Of a stretch of DNA of 64,000 nt, positions 12,668 to 24,709 are shown piece after piece (the first letter of the stretch is position 1; each line of letters opens with the position of its first letter). Below the pieces are notes generated by a model. That model was not told the origin of the DNA. It saw only the letters and a list, made by a program, of their open reading frames with translations, and did not search any database. Origin of the DNA: Punctularia strigosozonata HHB-11173 SS5 (taxonomy: Eukaryota > Basidiomycota > Agaricomycetes > Corticiales > Punctulariaceae); the NCBI RefSeq assembly GCF_000264995.1, contig NW_006767435.1, positions 124,001 to 188,000 of the forward strand. Reading direction: 5' to 3'. The position numbers and the translations under genes are program-made.

Positions 12668-13315
12668 CCGTATCGGACAATAATGGCGGCTTTTGGGACT
12701 TTTCACTCGTTTTCATTGCCGTTCATTCGTTTTCATCCAAAATCACTGAAAATCATCTGAAATCACTCAAGATCATTCAGTTTCACCCAAATTCATCCAG
12801 ATTCATGCAGTAGGACCGCTAACAGGGCATCGTGGCAGTGCAAATATTTTCATCGGATTTCATTTTTCATCCAAATTCATTCGAGCTTACTCGTGGCTGT
12901 GCATATGGAATAAGATAAACTAAGTCATTCTTATACGGATGTTCAGTGTTGCTAAAGTCAAGCAGGTATCAATAGTATGGTGAAATCAAGTATAGCTGAT
13001 GTATGTTATATGTGCACACAGTAGGAGTTGTGATTATTGGATGATTCTAGGTGCATGACCAACATGGTTCTGTGGCTATGTAGGCCTCTGTGAAAACGAG
13101 TGAAAATGACTGAAAATGAAAACGAGTGAAGATGAATGAAAATGAGTGAATCAGGATGAATGTCAATGATTTTGAGTGAAAATGGATGAAAGTACGAGTG
13201 AAAATGGGTGAAAGCGAATGAAAGCGAATGAAAACGGATGAATTACTGTGATTTTGAATGAAAATGGATGAATCTGGATGAATTCTCAGATTGACATTAT
13301 TTTTGTCCGATACGG
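12668..13315. mobile_element. MITE-like element with dense subterminal repeats
   Basis: The ends are inverted repeats, CCGTATCGGACAATAATG on the left and CATTATTTTTGTCCGATACGG on the right, sharing CCGTATCGGACAA and an ATAATG tail. Between them each half is filled with short repeats: TTCATCC, TTTTCACTC and TTCATTC on the left and their complements (GGATGAA, GAGTGAAAA, GAATGAA) on the right. The whole 648 bases therefore behave as a loose palindrome with a non-repetitive centre near 12900-13080. There is no coding capacity. I could not find a convincing target-site duplication, so the superfamily is open. Confidence 0.7.
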
Positions 13316-15117
13316 ACCACCATACGATTCAGAGTTGAGCGTGCGTGCGGCTCGTGGCGATGCCCAGGATCATATGCATTAGAGTAAACGTGCGCGGTAT
13401 ATCCCGGGCAGTCTCTCGAACCGCGGGAAGGGCGTATCGTCTGGTGATGCCTGATTCTGGCTATGCAGGTCAGTATACGAAACGAATCGATGGATCATGG
13501 TCGATGCGCGGCAGACCGAGGGCGGTTGTGTGCGCGATGGTTTCCTTTTTATTATTATTGGGATTCTTCCACCGGCATAAACACGCAGCCAGGTCATGCG
13601 GCGATGCGTGGATGTGGGACCCATATATAACGACAACGTCGACCAGAGCTGTACTTCGCAACTGCTAATGGGACGACGGCCGCGATGCTATAGCCTGCAA
13701 AACGGAAACGCAACGAGATGAAGCCGTTCACGTTTTTTTTTTCCCTTTTTTTTGGGATCTCGTTCGGGGAGCGCGAAATCACATGCGTTATGCATGCAGC
13801 CCGCGATGAACGAAAAGGCAGTTCAAAGTCATCACTCGTCGGGATGGCGTGCACAGCATGAAGCACAAACCGGCCGGGATCTGGCACTCGTATCTTCCGC
13901 CCCCGTCTTCGTTTCTCCATCTCAACGCGGAAGGGTCACTGGCATCCTCGGGCGTGAGGTCCGGAAGAGGAGCCCTCTTTGCAAGTTCCGTTAATCAGTG
14001 TACGAGCTCGAGCTCATGAGCAGGCGACTCTTCCGATCAAGACAAGGGAGTAGTGGATCGAGTTGCCAGCGCAAGGGATTTTATTTTTATTTTTACAAAG
14101 GTGGGCGGTGGCGCGCGCCGAGAGCAGTACAGCGAGAGGAGCGCCGGCGCCCAGAACGGGGAACTTTCCGAGATCGCAGCGTTTTGTTCCGCGCGGAGGA
14201 CCGAGGGAGAGAAGTTAAAGGTATTGGCAGTTACCAAGGCGAGATTATTCCAGCGCATGGAAAGATGCGCGAGTATATAGTGGCCGTGGTCGCGACGCCG
14301 ACGAGCTTGAGCCACGACGCATGTGCTCGTGGCGCACGAGGACGTCGTTGCTGTGGGCGCCGAAGGGAGCGACGTTGCCCGAATAACGCGGTGGACGCAC
14401 CTATGTGATGAGTACGCCTCCGTTATGTATGAACGCCATTTGCAGCAAAAACACTGCGACAACATCAAAATCTGGCCAGACGAGATTGGGTCGTCGCGCA
14501 CGTGGCCCCAACGGTAGTCAAGAAACCGTAACCCAAATTTGGGCTGGATTGTTGATCGAAATCCGAAACCGGAAAAGGCCTGGACTCCAGGAATAGACCG
14601 GCAGGCACCGCCCTTTCATTCGAAGTCCGCTGATTGGCTGAGGCACTTAAACTCGGGTGTAAGCGAGATGACTTTACAGTGAATCAATTGTGACCGGATT
14701 TTGACAGGCTGTGTCCGTGAGCTCTGCGTGACGCGAGACACGCTGGGCATCGGTTCTTGGAGTGAGAACGAGAGAAACGAGAGCAACAACTGTATGGGCG
14801 AGGGCGCCTCCTACGTCGGGAGACCATAACGAAAACCGTACCGTGGCCCGGAAGATTTCTATCTGATGAGGACGGCGGCGGATGACGGTCGGGCGGACGT
14901 CACCAAGGTCACGCTGGCCTTTGATCCCGTCTCCGACGACGCCCAGGCCTGCGAAAAGGGGGTTCCGAATATCGAATGGGGGTTTCTGTTTCTCTCCCCC
15001 GCGCAAAGGTGTTCAGTGTAGCGACTGCCCCAGACCCGCGGTGCGGATTAATGCGCGCCCATATTTCCTGCCCATCCCACCTTTGCCTTTCCTCCTTCCC
15101 CACACCCCGCGTACGCA
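13316..15117. other. No gene seen
   Basis: Mixed sequence with poly-T tracts near 13733-13752 and several short frames on both strands. None has family features or a coherent exon structure. Confidence 0.45.
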
Positions 15118-15122
15118 TATAA
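15118..15122 (+). promoter_or_regulatory. TATA-like box of the GYVSF-family gene
   Basis: TATAA in a pyrimidine-rich context about 160 bases before the first good ATG at 15279. Confidence 0.35.
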
Positions 15123-15278
15123 TCCCTCCCTCCGCGGCGTCCTCAGGCCAGTAACACCAGGGACGAAGCCGCGAGATCGACCAAGTTGGCAGGAAGGAGA
15201 AGACGACGGCCCCGGCCACACGCCCACGCCCGCCTCGTGCCCCCCGCGAAGCTCAAGCCACCAGACCACACGGGCACG

Positions 15279-16759
15279 ATGCAGCAGCCCTCGCCCGCGA
15301 GCACGGCCAGCACTGGCAGCAGCAGCCCACCGAACCTTGCGCCCGCGACGCCTCCCCGGTCCGAGCGTCGCGTGCCACTGCCGCCCCGTCCACACGCGTC
15401 CAGCTCGCCCACCCAGCTCGGCTCGGCTCGCCTTCATATACGCCCCCCGCGCACGTCCCTCCCGTGCACCCCTCCCCGCTCCCGGCCCAAGCACACGCTC
15501 AGCCACCCGTCCTCGTCCCCCTCACCCGCTCCTCTCACCCCGACGCGCAACAAAGCCCCGCCCACGCTCGCCATGTCCGTCCACGCGCCGATCGCGACGC
15601 GCCCCTCCTCCGCCTCCTCCTCCTCCTCCTTCTCCGGTGGCCACTCGCCCGTCGCCCCTCCCTCGCCCTCGCCCAGGCTGAACACCGCCGCGGCCGCCGC
15701 CATCCAGCGCCCGCCCAGCCGCTCCGAGCGCCTCCTGCGCGACACGCTCCGCCGCGCCGACCAGGCCCAGTCGCACCCCCGCCCGCCGCACGGACGCCGC
15801 CGCCCCCGCCGCGCGCCCGACTCGGACGCCTCGTCCGACGACGACGACGACTGGATGCACCGCGTGCGCTCGCGCGCCTCCTCCGTCGATCGCACCGGAG
15901 CAGGAGCACGAGACCACCACCACCACCACCCCGTCCCGGGCTCGCCCCAGCCCCTCCAGCGCTCGCCGGCGTCGAGCCCGCAATTGCCCGTCCGCAGCCC
16001 GCCCCGCTCGCCGCCGCTCGGCCCGCAACGGTCGCAGACGGAGACGGCGCTGCGCGCCCGGTTGGAGACGACGCTCAGCCGACACCGCTCGCGCCCGTCC
16101 GTCGACCGTAGCACCGTCGCGCCGGCCACCGGAGGCGGCAGCGTGCGCCGGCGACAGACGGAGAGCAGCACCGCGAGCCTGAGCCTCAGCCAGAGTCAAA
16201 GCGAGTATCCGTGGAGCAGTTCGCAGACCGTGAGTAGTAGTAGTTAAACCCACCCACGCACAACTTTTTTCCTTTCCTTTTTTAACGGTCCGGGCTGATG
16301 AATATCGATCTTTTTGCGTTTTCTTCCGGATAGTCGCCTATGCTCACCCCGCCGCCCACGCCGCCTCACGGGCTCTCGGGCCTGCCCTCGCCCGCGCGCT
16401 CGCACGCGCACCTCCCCGGGCGCGGCCTCCCCCCGCGCACGCTCACCCTCGAATCGCACGCGTCCTCGTCCTCCTCCGGCTCGGGCTCGGGCTCGGGCTC
16501 GTCCCACTCGGCGCCCCCTTCGCGGCCGTTCAACGTGCGCCACGCGTCCCAGATCTGCAAGCTCAAGGACGGCTACGTCAGCTTTGGCGAGGTCGAGGGG
16601 CTCGGGGCGCCCCCGGGCGCGGACGAGGACGAAGAGGAGGACGGGGAGGGGAGGAAGAGGAGGTGGATCGGGGCGGGTGGGGCGTTGTGGAAGCTGTTGG
16701 GGCTCAGGTCGGCGTCGGCTGCCGCGAGTCCGGCGATGGAGAGGAGCGGGACGGTATAG
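15279..16759 (+). CDS. Low-complexity protein of uncharacterised GYVSF/VEGLG family, long member
   Basis: Exons 15279-16229 and 16334-16759 (104-base GT-AG intron) give about 458 residues. Most of the protein is Ser/Pro/Arg-rich and probably disordered, with a DSDASSDDDDDW acidic patch, a poly-His stretch and many SP/TP sites. The only conserved-looking part is near the C-terminus: NVRHASQICKLKDGYVSF, then GEVEGLGAPPGADEDEEE, then basic residues and GALWKLLGLRS. The same layout occurs in the gene at 24218-24709, so I treat the two as paralogs. No known domain recognised. The start at 15279 is the first ATG downstream of the TATA-like box; 15571 (MSVHAP) is an alternative. Many SP/TP sites suggest phosphorylation (inference). 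Confidence 0.65.
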
Positions 16760-19700
16760 GTGAGCGTGTTTTTTTTTTTTTTGTGTGTTTGACGATCGTT
16801 CGTGGACTGGATGGGCTTATGCGCGCTGTTGTCGATTAGGACTGCCCCTCGTTGTTGTCGTCGTCGTCTGGCCCCCTCAAAACTCGACTCTCCGCATAGA
16901 GGCTCACGCGCTCCGATCCGTCTGCTCGCCTGGTTGCTCGCTTCGGTTTCCTCGTTCTCGCTGCGCCGTATTTCCCTTGTACTACCATCTCTTCAAGACT
17001 TTCAAGCCCATTGCCATTGCATCGCAATACAACCCTGAACCTTCGAAAAAAAGAAAAGAAAAGAAAACTCCCGTGTTGTCTCCATAGCAAACGCCTTAAC
17101 CGCAATGTCTGTCGCACATACATACGCATACACGCTTCAACATTCTACTCTGTACATTCTCAATCCCTGGATTAATGTTCCCCAAGGAAAACGGTTCGTG
17201 TCGTCGCATCTATTGTCATCGGTCGTGCGGGACTCGCGTGCTCATTGTGATGGCGTCTTTTCTAGTGCCCTTGAACTCTGGAAGTTCTATCGATCACTCT
17301 ACGACCGCTCGCGCACACGGACGTCGGACCACAGGATCATTAAAACCATCGAACGACGTCGAGTCATTCGTTCCGGTCCTGATCGATATCACACCGGCAC
17401 GCACGCTGCAAGCCCCTCCCACTTTTAATTATTAATCCCTTTTTCCATTCCTATCCTTCCTCCTTTCGGTTCTGTTCGTTTGTTTCGTCCCTTCCGATAT
17501 ACATAATAATGGCTCTCTCGCTGTTTACATAGACCGACCCTTTTCCGGATATCGCTTTCTCGTCTTACTTTTTTGCTTCCTCTGACCCCATGTCGCATCT
17601 GCATGCCCCCCACCCCCCCACCATTATGACACCCAACACGTATGCACACGACTCCCAGACCTTTCACACCTCTCGCGCACAGGCGCGAGAGAAACGTTCC
17701 GACGTTAGATGTTAGTCAGTACCTTCACGATATTATAACGGTAAAAAGATATGAAACAAATGGAATAAAATGACGATTTATAACCACCACTGCCGTCTGC
17801 TCTGTCTGCTCCGGGGGAGTTCTTGGTTCAGGGGTTGTGGGTTTCTTCTGATGAGTGGGGGGGGGGGCATGGACGAGGGGATTTATCGCCGAGGGATCGA
17901 TCCGTACCGGTAAGCAAAAGCCTCGCGACGGATGCCGTGGGGGATCAAAATTATCCAGGACGAGATCAGCGCGCGCTTTGGTCGCATTTGGGGCGCGCGC
18001 ACCGACGAGGCGGACGTGATATCTCTGCGGACTGGCGTGCGTGTATGCGCATTTTTTTTTGTTCGAGCTGGTGTGTTGATTTTCCCGCGCACCGGCCGTG
18101 GACCCTGGCGACTTGGCGAGGGACTGGAATGTTCCCACCAAATCGCATAGGTGCCGGTACAGTGTGCTGCAGGAATCAGGAACTATCGATTTGAACCGCA
18201 CTGCCCGCGTAGATTCAGGTCCTGAGGTGCTTTAAGGTGTGTGTGATCTGCGGCACTTTCGGGAATACATAGCCATCTGGTATCGACGCTGTCGAGGTCG
18301 AAGCCCATGGTCGAAGGGAGGGGCGGGCGTCGGTGTTCCCCGCGCGAGACGCTCGGGATCATCCACGTCCGCTCGGCCGACGTTGCGCCTGTGCGACCCT
18401 GTATACTACGACCATACTTACCTGCTTTACGAAGCGCACGCAATCGCGAGTCTGTAGTCCCCCGCCAGGCCCTCGGATGAAGTGTTTTTTGGCGGTACGG
18501 GCGGGCTTCTTCTCGCCGAGTATCCCGCGGGACTGCGGGGGATACTGAGCAGGAAGCTAGTAACTCGAATACCCTGCTGCTTCGAGTCCGGGGTGGTGGC
18601 GGGAACGGGCGGCGCCGTAGGTATGTACATATAGCGTACATTACCGGACACTTCCTCTTCCATTTCATCCACAGTATGAACCGTCCTGGCGAAACGCCGC
18701 TTTGCGGGTTCTCTCGAGCTCGAGCGCGCGCTCGTGCACTCGGGAGGTCTGCGTTAGGACGCGGCCGACGCTGACAGGAGATAGCCCTTCAGCTGAGCGC
18801 TTCCGATCCATGTATACGGAAGAGCTTCTTCCTCGGCCGTTATCTAGCTTTGTCGATCCAAGGGGGGCACTGTGTGAGCTATATGGTCGCCAGGGAAGAT
18901 TGCGGTCAGTTCCAGGGTCCTTGCGGGTGAAGATCAAGTGTCAAAGAGTCGGCTTGGTGGATGCAATAGTACTAGCGCGAGTTGGCGCAAGGGCCGAGGA
19001 CGGCGTTGGGTGACCGGTCAGCCGGTAGGGGCGAGGCAGGTGTCGCCGGACTCGAAAGGTAAAACGCAGTTGATCAAGGTTTGTTATCTTGTCGGTATTG
19101 TAGATAGATCTGCGATCGTGGAGGAGCGCAGTGCGTGTTGCGTTCGTCGCGCGTCGCGATGTGTGGGCAATGGCATAGCGCCCCAGCGTTGGTGCACGGT
19201 CCGCAATCAAGAGAGACTCAGAGAGAGCGGCGTGAGGGCGTGCGAACGACCTGTGGGGGTTATTCTGGCGGACGTAAGCAGTCTTTGCAGACCTCGCTCT
19301 TTGTTTTCTCCCGCAACAGCTTCAACGACAGTGCATTCCCGAAGACATCGAACACGATGCTCGTATTACGGAAGAACTGCATGGCGCTTTACATGCTGGC
19401 GGTTCGCCTCCTGTGTATGGGTAGCCTCTCGCCGGCCGGCACGCCTCCATACGTATCCCAAGCCACGGAGATTTCAGCGCTCGGCCACAGTCTATATGTA
19501 TGCACTTACGAGGGCTTCGAACTTCGAAGATGGTGGCGTGGGGTGACGTTCCGTACAACGGCGGGATGCAGATATCGAAGACAACGCCGCGTTCATATCT
19601 CTTGACCATGGCTTGCTCGCTCCCCTTCGATCTCTACAGGCTCTGTATATGCGGCACTGCGCTTTCAGGAGATCTTGCTCTCTATCTCGGTCGTTGATCG

Positions 19701-20559
19701 TATCTACTGCAGAAGATCGGCCTTGAACCGTGCTCAGACACGCAGCTTCCTTGGTTCTGAGGTTCTCGAATCCCGTACTCCTCCTTCTTGTCAAGGCAAG
19801 CATAGTCCCCCCCCCCGTTCGTTCTCTGGATGCAACCTGAGTCTGTTCAATTACTGCGTCGCGGCCGAATCAGGATGGCCTCGCGAGCATTTAAGTTCAT
19901 CCGCGGCCATGTCGGCAGTTCCCGCATGGATTGATGCTAACCTAGGGGCGAATCCGTAGTCCTCCCAAAGTTGGCACTCCAAGCACGGGAATTTTCATAT
20001 CGTATTGGGATGTTACCTGCGGATGTCTTCATCTCACTGACGAACCCCGGGGATCTCTCCGATTCGCAACCCTCTCTTCAACAAAAATCCGCGTTTCACG
20101 GGGACGCTGACCAGATGGTTTACTCACTTTGAACCTGGTCGCTTTACAACATGCACGCTGGCGCAGAGTTACGCGCTCGTTCAATGTTCATACCGACGAG
20201 CCCATCAGTGCCACGTATAGCCCAGAACCGTACAGGGTTGCAGCGTTCACAACAGCGCATCACGAGTTCTTGTCAAGATTAGATAGGCCACGATACGCCG
20301 TATTCCTGGGGCATGCGAAGGTTGTCGGCCTCTAGACGTTAGTTCATCCCGAACGGCAATACCCTCGTATGCTGTATCCTCGTTGCTTGCACGGTACCTG
20401 ACTTCGCTGACAAGTCCCAGCAGGGCCCAAGACTGAGCGCCATCGCTCAGTTCTGCCCCGGTTGAGGCTGCTTCCTCTCGACAATCTGAATGACGGTGGC
20501 TTGGGTCAGTCAGGCATATCGCTCCTTGATCGCGTGGGCGCGCAGCTGCACGGCCTTCA
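16760..20559. other. Long stretch without a supported gene
   Basis: 16760-17100 is probably 3' flank of the preceding gene. 17430-17660 is pyrimidine-rich. From 18200 on there are many short frames on both strands but no family features. At about 19755-19770 (minus) GGGATTCGAGAAC recurs, a motif found in both copies of the dispersed repeat, so a third fragment may lie here. Confidence 0.4.
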
Positions 20560-22600
20560 CACTCAAGTTGGCCCAATGTCTTACGATATCAACGTCTATC
20601 TCCGATCGCGACATCCTCATTCGAGGCAGATACAAATTAAGCCTCGAAGGACCGCAGATCCCCCGTCTTGACATCGACCGATCCTGGAACCTTCGTATAC
20701 ATACGGTCTCTTTCCCAGACGCTCGCCAAGATCAGGTCCTACATATACACAGCTGTCCAGCATCTCCATCCTACGGGCCGAACGCAACATACCACAAGCC
20801 GATCCGCATCCTTGATAGTTCGCGTGTCTCGCGCATCAGAAACTGTGCGATGTAACCACCGTATGCCCGACTCCCGAGGCTGCAACGGACCAAGTACAGC
20901 AACTTGGCTATGGCGCTGGTGTACCCGCAATCTTCGGCTGCATGCCGATGCATTCATTTTTGTTTCGGGCGAGCATATCCAACATAACTCACGCGGGTTG
21001 AATCGCGAGTGGGTTCTCGAATCCCGTTCTTCCCTCCACGTCGAGGCACACACGAATTCCGGCTTTCACGTTGGTCCCGTGCTTCTTGAAAGTCTTCTAG
21101 GCTGCTTCCCACTAGCTCGCTTTGCATTTCGCGCGCACTCGAGCGTGTCGCCTCTCCCACCATCGACCCAACTCTCAGATGCCGCTTGTGCAACCCAAAC
21201 TCAAAATCTCATCTGGGAGAAGCTTCGGGACGCCGTTCCTCATTGATGCGGACTTCCCATCGGAAAAGCCAGTTTCATTGCATCGTGCATCCTTGGACAT
21301 CTCGAACCGCCGCAATGTCTGTATGGCGCTTGGGGACGTCTTTTACGTTGCGGACAAGTTCAGGTGCCGCGACGAAATAGCTTATCGCCCTGCCCGCCGG
21401 TGCTGCGCACGACGCCTTGCTGACGTCCATAAGGCCCGTGCCAGAAGACACGACGGAGTGCGTTAGCCCACACCTGAATCGTGTCCGATCCGCCTTCATC
21501 GCGAACCCGGCAGGACACAATCATCGTCATCATACTTACGCGGGCGTTATAACGTAAGCGCGTCCCGATCTTTCGCCAGGCCACCTTCTTCTCCCATTGT
21601 CGCTGTTCGCGTTCTCGCTGCGGCCCCTTTCAATACATATCGGCGACTTTGCCCTCGTTGCGCCGCGTTGCGAACCACTCGTCAGAGAAGTGGTGTGACG
21701 ACACGTCCGGGTCCTTATAGGACGCCCCGCATCGCATGACCTGTGTATCCAGAATCCCTTCCACACCTTCGGTTACCTCAGACTTATCCTTCATCGTTGA
21801 TGATCTGAACGCCGTTCTCATGATACGACTAGGGCGATGGCGTAGAGGGTATATTCCCTCCGAACTTCATCGGAAGGACGCAAAGACGGCCCTCCGGCGC
21901 ATGGACTCTAGACTCAGATCGTATACCTCATCGCCAGGACAGCATGGTTGCGCGTGCTTATGGTGAGCGCATCTGTTGCATGAGGTAGTCGTCTGACCTA
22001 TGTTCGACGTCATGTAATACAGTTAGCCGTACCGGGCTTTCGGTTCGTGCTCCCGACCAAAGGGGGCGAGGACATGAATTCCTATCACTATCACTAACTC
22101 CTCCGAGTTCGAGTCGGTTGCCCTGAACGCCTAACGCTGCGCCTTGCAGCGTGCAGGGCTCATTTCCCGCAACATCAACGCAAAAGGGCCCCACACAATC
22201 CATCCTTCCCGTCTCCACAAACCTCTGGTCTGCAACGATCCGGGAAACGTACGATTACTTAACTCTCAACCGCTGCGCTCCGAAGGGCACACGACCTCTC
22301 GCAGCTCAGTTCTCCGGACCCGCACCCGGACCTGGACTTTCTCGCAGAGAGCGAGAGGACGCTCAGCTGACCGTTGTATGACGCTGCAGGGCGTCATATA
22401 ACGTTACCTTCCGCGATTGCCTTCCGCGACTTCTCATCGGTCCGCTCAAACTTCGGAAACGGATCAGCACGCAGTCAGCCTTCAGCTATGCATATGAGCA
22501 CGCGGTGACGTTTACTGGTTAAATGAATCGAGATTTGAATGAGTGGATTGGGCAGGAAGATGTCAATGCTAATGTCGCTGGCGTGAACGACACGAGGCGA
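20560..22600 (-). repeat. Unclassified dispersed repeat, copy 2 (inverted)
   Basis: Reverse complement matches copy 1 (10430-12600) block by block: GTGCTGATCCGTTTCC, GGTCGTGTGCCCTTCGG, GAGCCCTGCACGCTGC, GGTCAGACGACTACCTCATG, GCCATCGCCCTAGTCGT, GAGGTAACCGAAGGTG, TCATGCGATGCGGGGCG, CGGGATTCGAGAAC and GGGGGATCTGCGGTCCTTCG in the same order. Overall similarity is moderate and spacing differs, especially between the last two blocks. The element is old and degraded; class not determined. Confidence 0.7.
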
Positions 22601-24053
22601 CGGGTGGAAATGGCAGGTGCTTACCACCCGGAGTGCGGCCTCCGGTGTTCCGTCGTGTTAGGGATCAATGAAAAGAGTCGCGTACGTGAAACTTGTTGTC
22701 AACATAGCCGCATGTCAATATTCGGTATAATATCCGAACCCCAGGTGTACTCTACGTTGTTGATTGCTAGCTGTCGTCTTTGAGCGAGAGTCCAACGAAA
22801 GCGAAACTCATTACCCTTAAAATGAACGCGACCACGCGGATGTCCGGGCCGGGAATGCGGTGGAACACCGGGTGGATTCTTGAACGATCTGTTGGAATAA
22901 GTACTTGAAAAACCAGGAAATCCTGCGAACGACAATCGCGATGGCTCGTGATTCCTGGAAGAGAATCAATCCTCGAGTCGTCGTACATATATACAAAGAG
23001 CACACGCATCATGGCTTCGCTGCCGTCACCCGGAACATAGACTGCACGCCGACCTCCGGTCAAGGATTATCGCCAACCTTGGCCTCCGCATTCATATAGG
23101 AAACCCACGAGGCCGATTTGCTCGACGCTTCTCTCCACAGAGGGCGTGGCACCGATGCGCCATCCGAGCTGATGCGATGTACTAGCCCGCGAACAACGAT
23201 ATATGGGTTCCTCGTACGCGATTTTCGCTGTTGGGACGCTCGGATACGCGGTGTCCGTGACTCATTGACGACAACCCAATGGAATGTCTTGTGGCGCCCC
23301 CACACTCGTCGACGGCTGTGAACTCGGTATGCATCGCGCCTTTCGAGACTACGGTGGAAGCGGAAGATATCGGATTTGTTGCGCGCGCAAAATCCGCGCA
23401 CGATAGCTTCGGGATCCTCGACGGCGCAAACAGCGCGCTGGGCTGTGTTCAAACTCCACTGCTGCGGCGTCCAAGATGGAAGCGAGAGGAATCAACGCTC
23501 GTGGACGATATGGTGAAGTATGGAGGCTTCAGCGAAAGGGACGCACGAAGCGTGGTATTCGCGCACCCGCTGCAACATGGATACCGCCAATGTGCGCCGC
23601 GGTTGCGTGCGTCTCTTCGACGTCAGGGAGTAAACTTGCAATGTGGTCCCGGGCCGCATTTAGCTCGCTCAGCATCTGGGGCGACCTTGATAAGTATGTA
23701 CTCTTGGAGCCTTGGAGCATCGGCTCCTGCTTTGGGGATCGTTCCGCCTGATGCGGCTTTTCCGCGAGTCAAACGTTATCCACGACGGTGTCGGATCGCT
23801 GACCAGTTCCTCTGGGTCGTAGGCAGCTACTCCGCGAAATGTGAGCTCTGTTCGAGCAATGGCCATAGCAGTGGACGACGGACGGCGAGAGACGAATCGG
23901 GGAACAATTCCCTCGCCGCGTTTCTCGGGAAAAAAGGAAATCGCACGCCACTTCTGCACAGACGTTTTACGTCATGAGGCAACGCCTAGGCCGGGCGCAC
24001 GCTGGTCCGCGCCGCGAATCAGGAAGTGGTTTATACTCATGCAGCACAAGCTG
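22601..24053. other. No gene seen
   Basis: The left end may continue the dispersed repeat. Short frames on both strands without family features. Confidence 0.4.
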
Positions 24054-24060
24054 TATATAT
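24054..24060 (+). promoter_or_regulatory. TATA-like box
   Basis: TATATAT about 160 bases upstream of the ATG at 24218. The spacing equals that in the paralog at 15279, where the TATA-like box also lies about 160 bases upstream. Confidence 0.45.
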
Positions 24061-24217
24061 CAAGGACCCGGAGTCTCACCCCAATCATCTCGCTCCAACT
24101 CCAAGCTCCATCTCCACAAGCATTCCTTCCATCTCCATAACCACTCCTCGTCGCGCACTAGCAGCTCTCGCTTTGCAAAATTTCACCCCCTGTGCGCGCT
24201 CTACTGCTCAAAGAAAG

Positions 24218-24709
24218 ATGATGCAGTCGTCTGCCGCATCCTCGCGCACCGCCGGCGCCAGCGCCGCCCAGGCGCAGACGATGCGCCGGAGACCGTCCTC
24301 GGCGTCCAGGACGAGGACGATAACAGCGCACGGCCAGCTGCAACAGCTCGCCGCCTCCTTCCCGCCGTCCACCAGCCCACCACCACTCCAGGGCGCCGCC
24401 TCGCCCTCTCCCTCTCCCTCGCCGACATCCCCCAGCCCGCGCGCGTTCGACGCACGCGTGGCGGCCGAGGCGTGCAAGCGCGTGGAGGGCTACGTGAGCT
24501 TTAAAGACGTCGAGGGCCTCGGCGTGCCGCCGGACTACGACGACGACGGAGAGGATGCGAAAGCCGGCGGAGGACGGCCGGGGCACGCGCGCCGGTGGTC
24601 GCTCTCGCGCTGGCTCGGTTTGGCGCCCGAGGCGGCGGGCGCGAGTGCGCCGGCGAGCCGGCCGACGTCGTTGACGTACGACGGCTCGAAAAACGTTCCC
24701 CGTCTATGA
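24218..24709 (+). CDS. GYVSF/VEGLG-family protein, short member
   Basis: A single exon of 163 residues. The N-terminal half is Ser/Pro/Thr-rich (SPSPSPTSPSPR). The C-terminal half carries EACKRVEGYVSF, KDVEGLGVPPDYDDDGED, a basic turn with HARRWSLSRWLGL and an Ala/Pro tail. This matches the end of the gene at 15279-16759: C-x-K-x2-x-GYVSF, VEGLG-x-PP followed by acidic residues, then aromatic/basic residues and W-L-GL. Function unknown. Two adjacent ATGs (24218, 24221) offer the start; the first is used. Confidence 0.65.
   Translation: MMQSSAASSRTAGASAAQAQTMRRRPSSASRTRTITAHGQLQQLAASFPPSTSPPPLQGAASPSPSPSPTSPSPRAFDARVAAEACKRVEGYVSFKDVEGLGVPPDYDDDGEDAKAGGGRPGHARRWSLSRWLGLAPEAAGASAPASRPTSLTYDGSKNVPRL

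Noticed and set aside
12180-12716. 178-codon minus-strand frame as a whole gene
   Set aside because: It runs across the boundary of the 12668-13315 element and the dispersed repeat, so it cannot be one gene; only a short FAS1-like part is noted as a weak finding.
12700-13290. Short-repeat array considered as CRISPR or satellite
   Set aside because: Repeats are 7-9 bases, degenerate, without fixed spacers, inverted between halves and bounded by inverted ends, so a MITE-like element explains them better; CRISPR is not expected in a fungus.
15434-16253. Long antisense frames opposite the GYVSF-family gene
   Set aside because: They mirror the Ser/Pro/Arg-rich low-complexity coding strand; Arg/Gly/Glu-rich antisense frames are a codon-composition artefact.
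20668-21246. 192-codon + strand frame
   Set aside because: It lies on the reverse side of dispersed repeat copy 2 and shows no family features; the match to copy 1 is at the DNA level, not in this frame.
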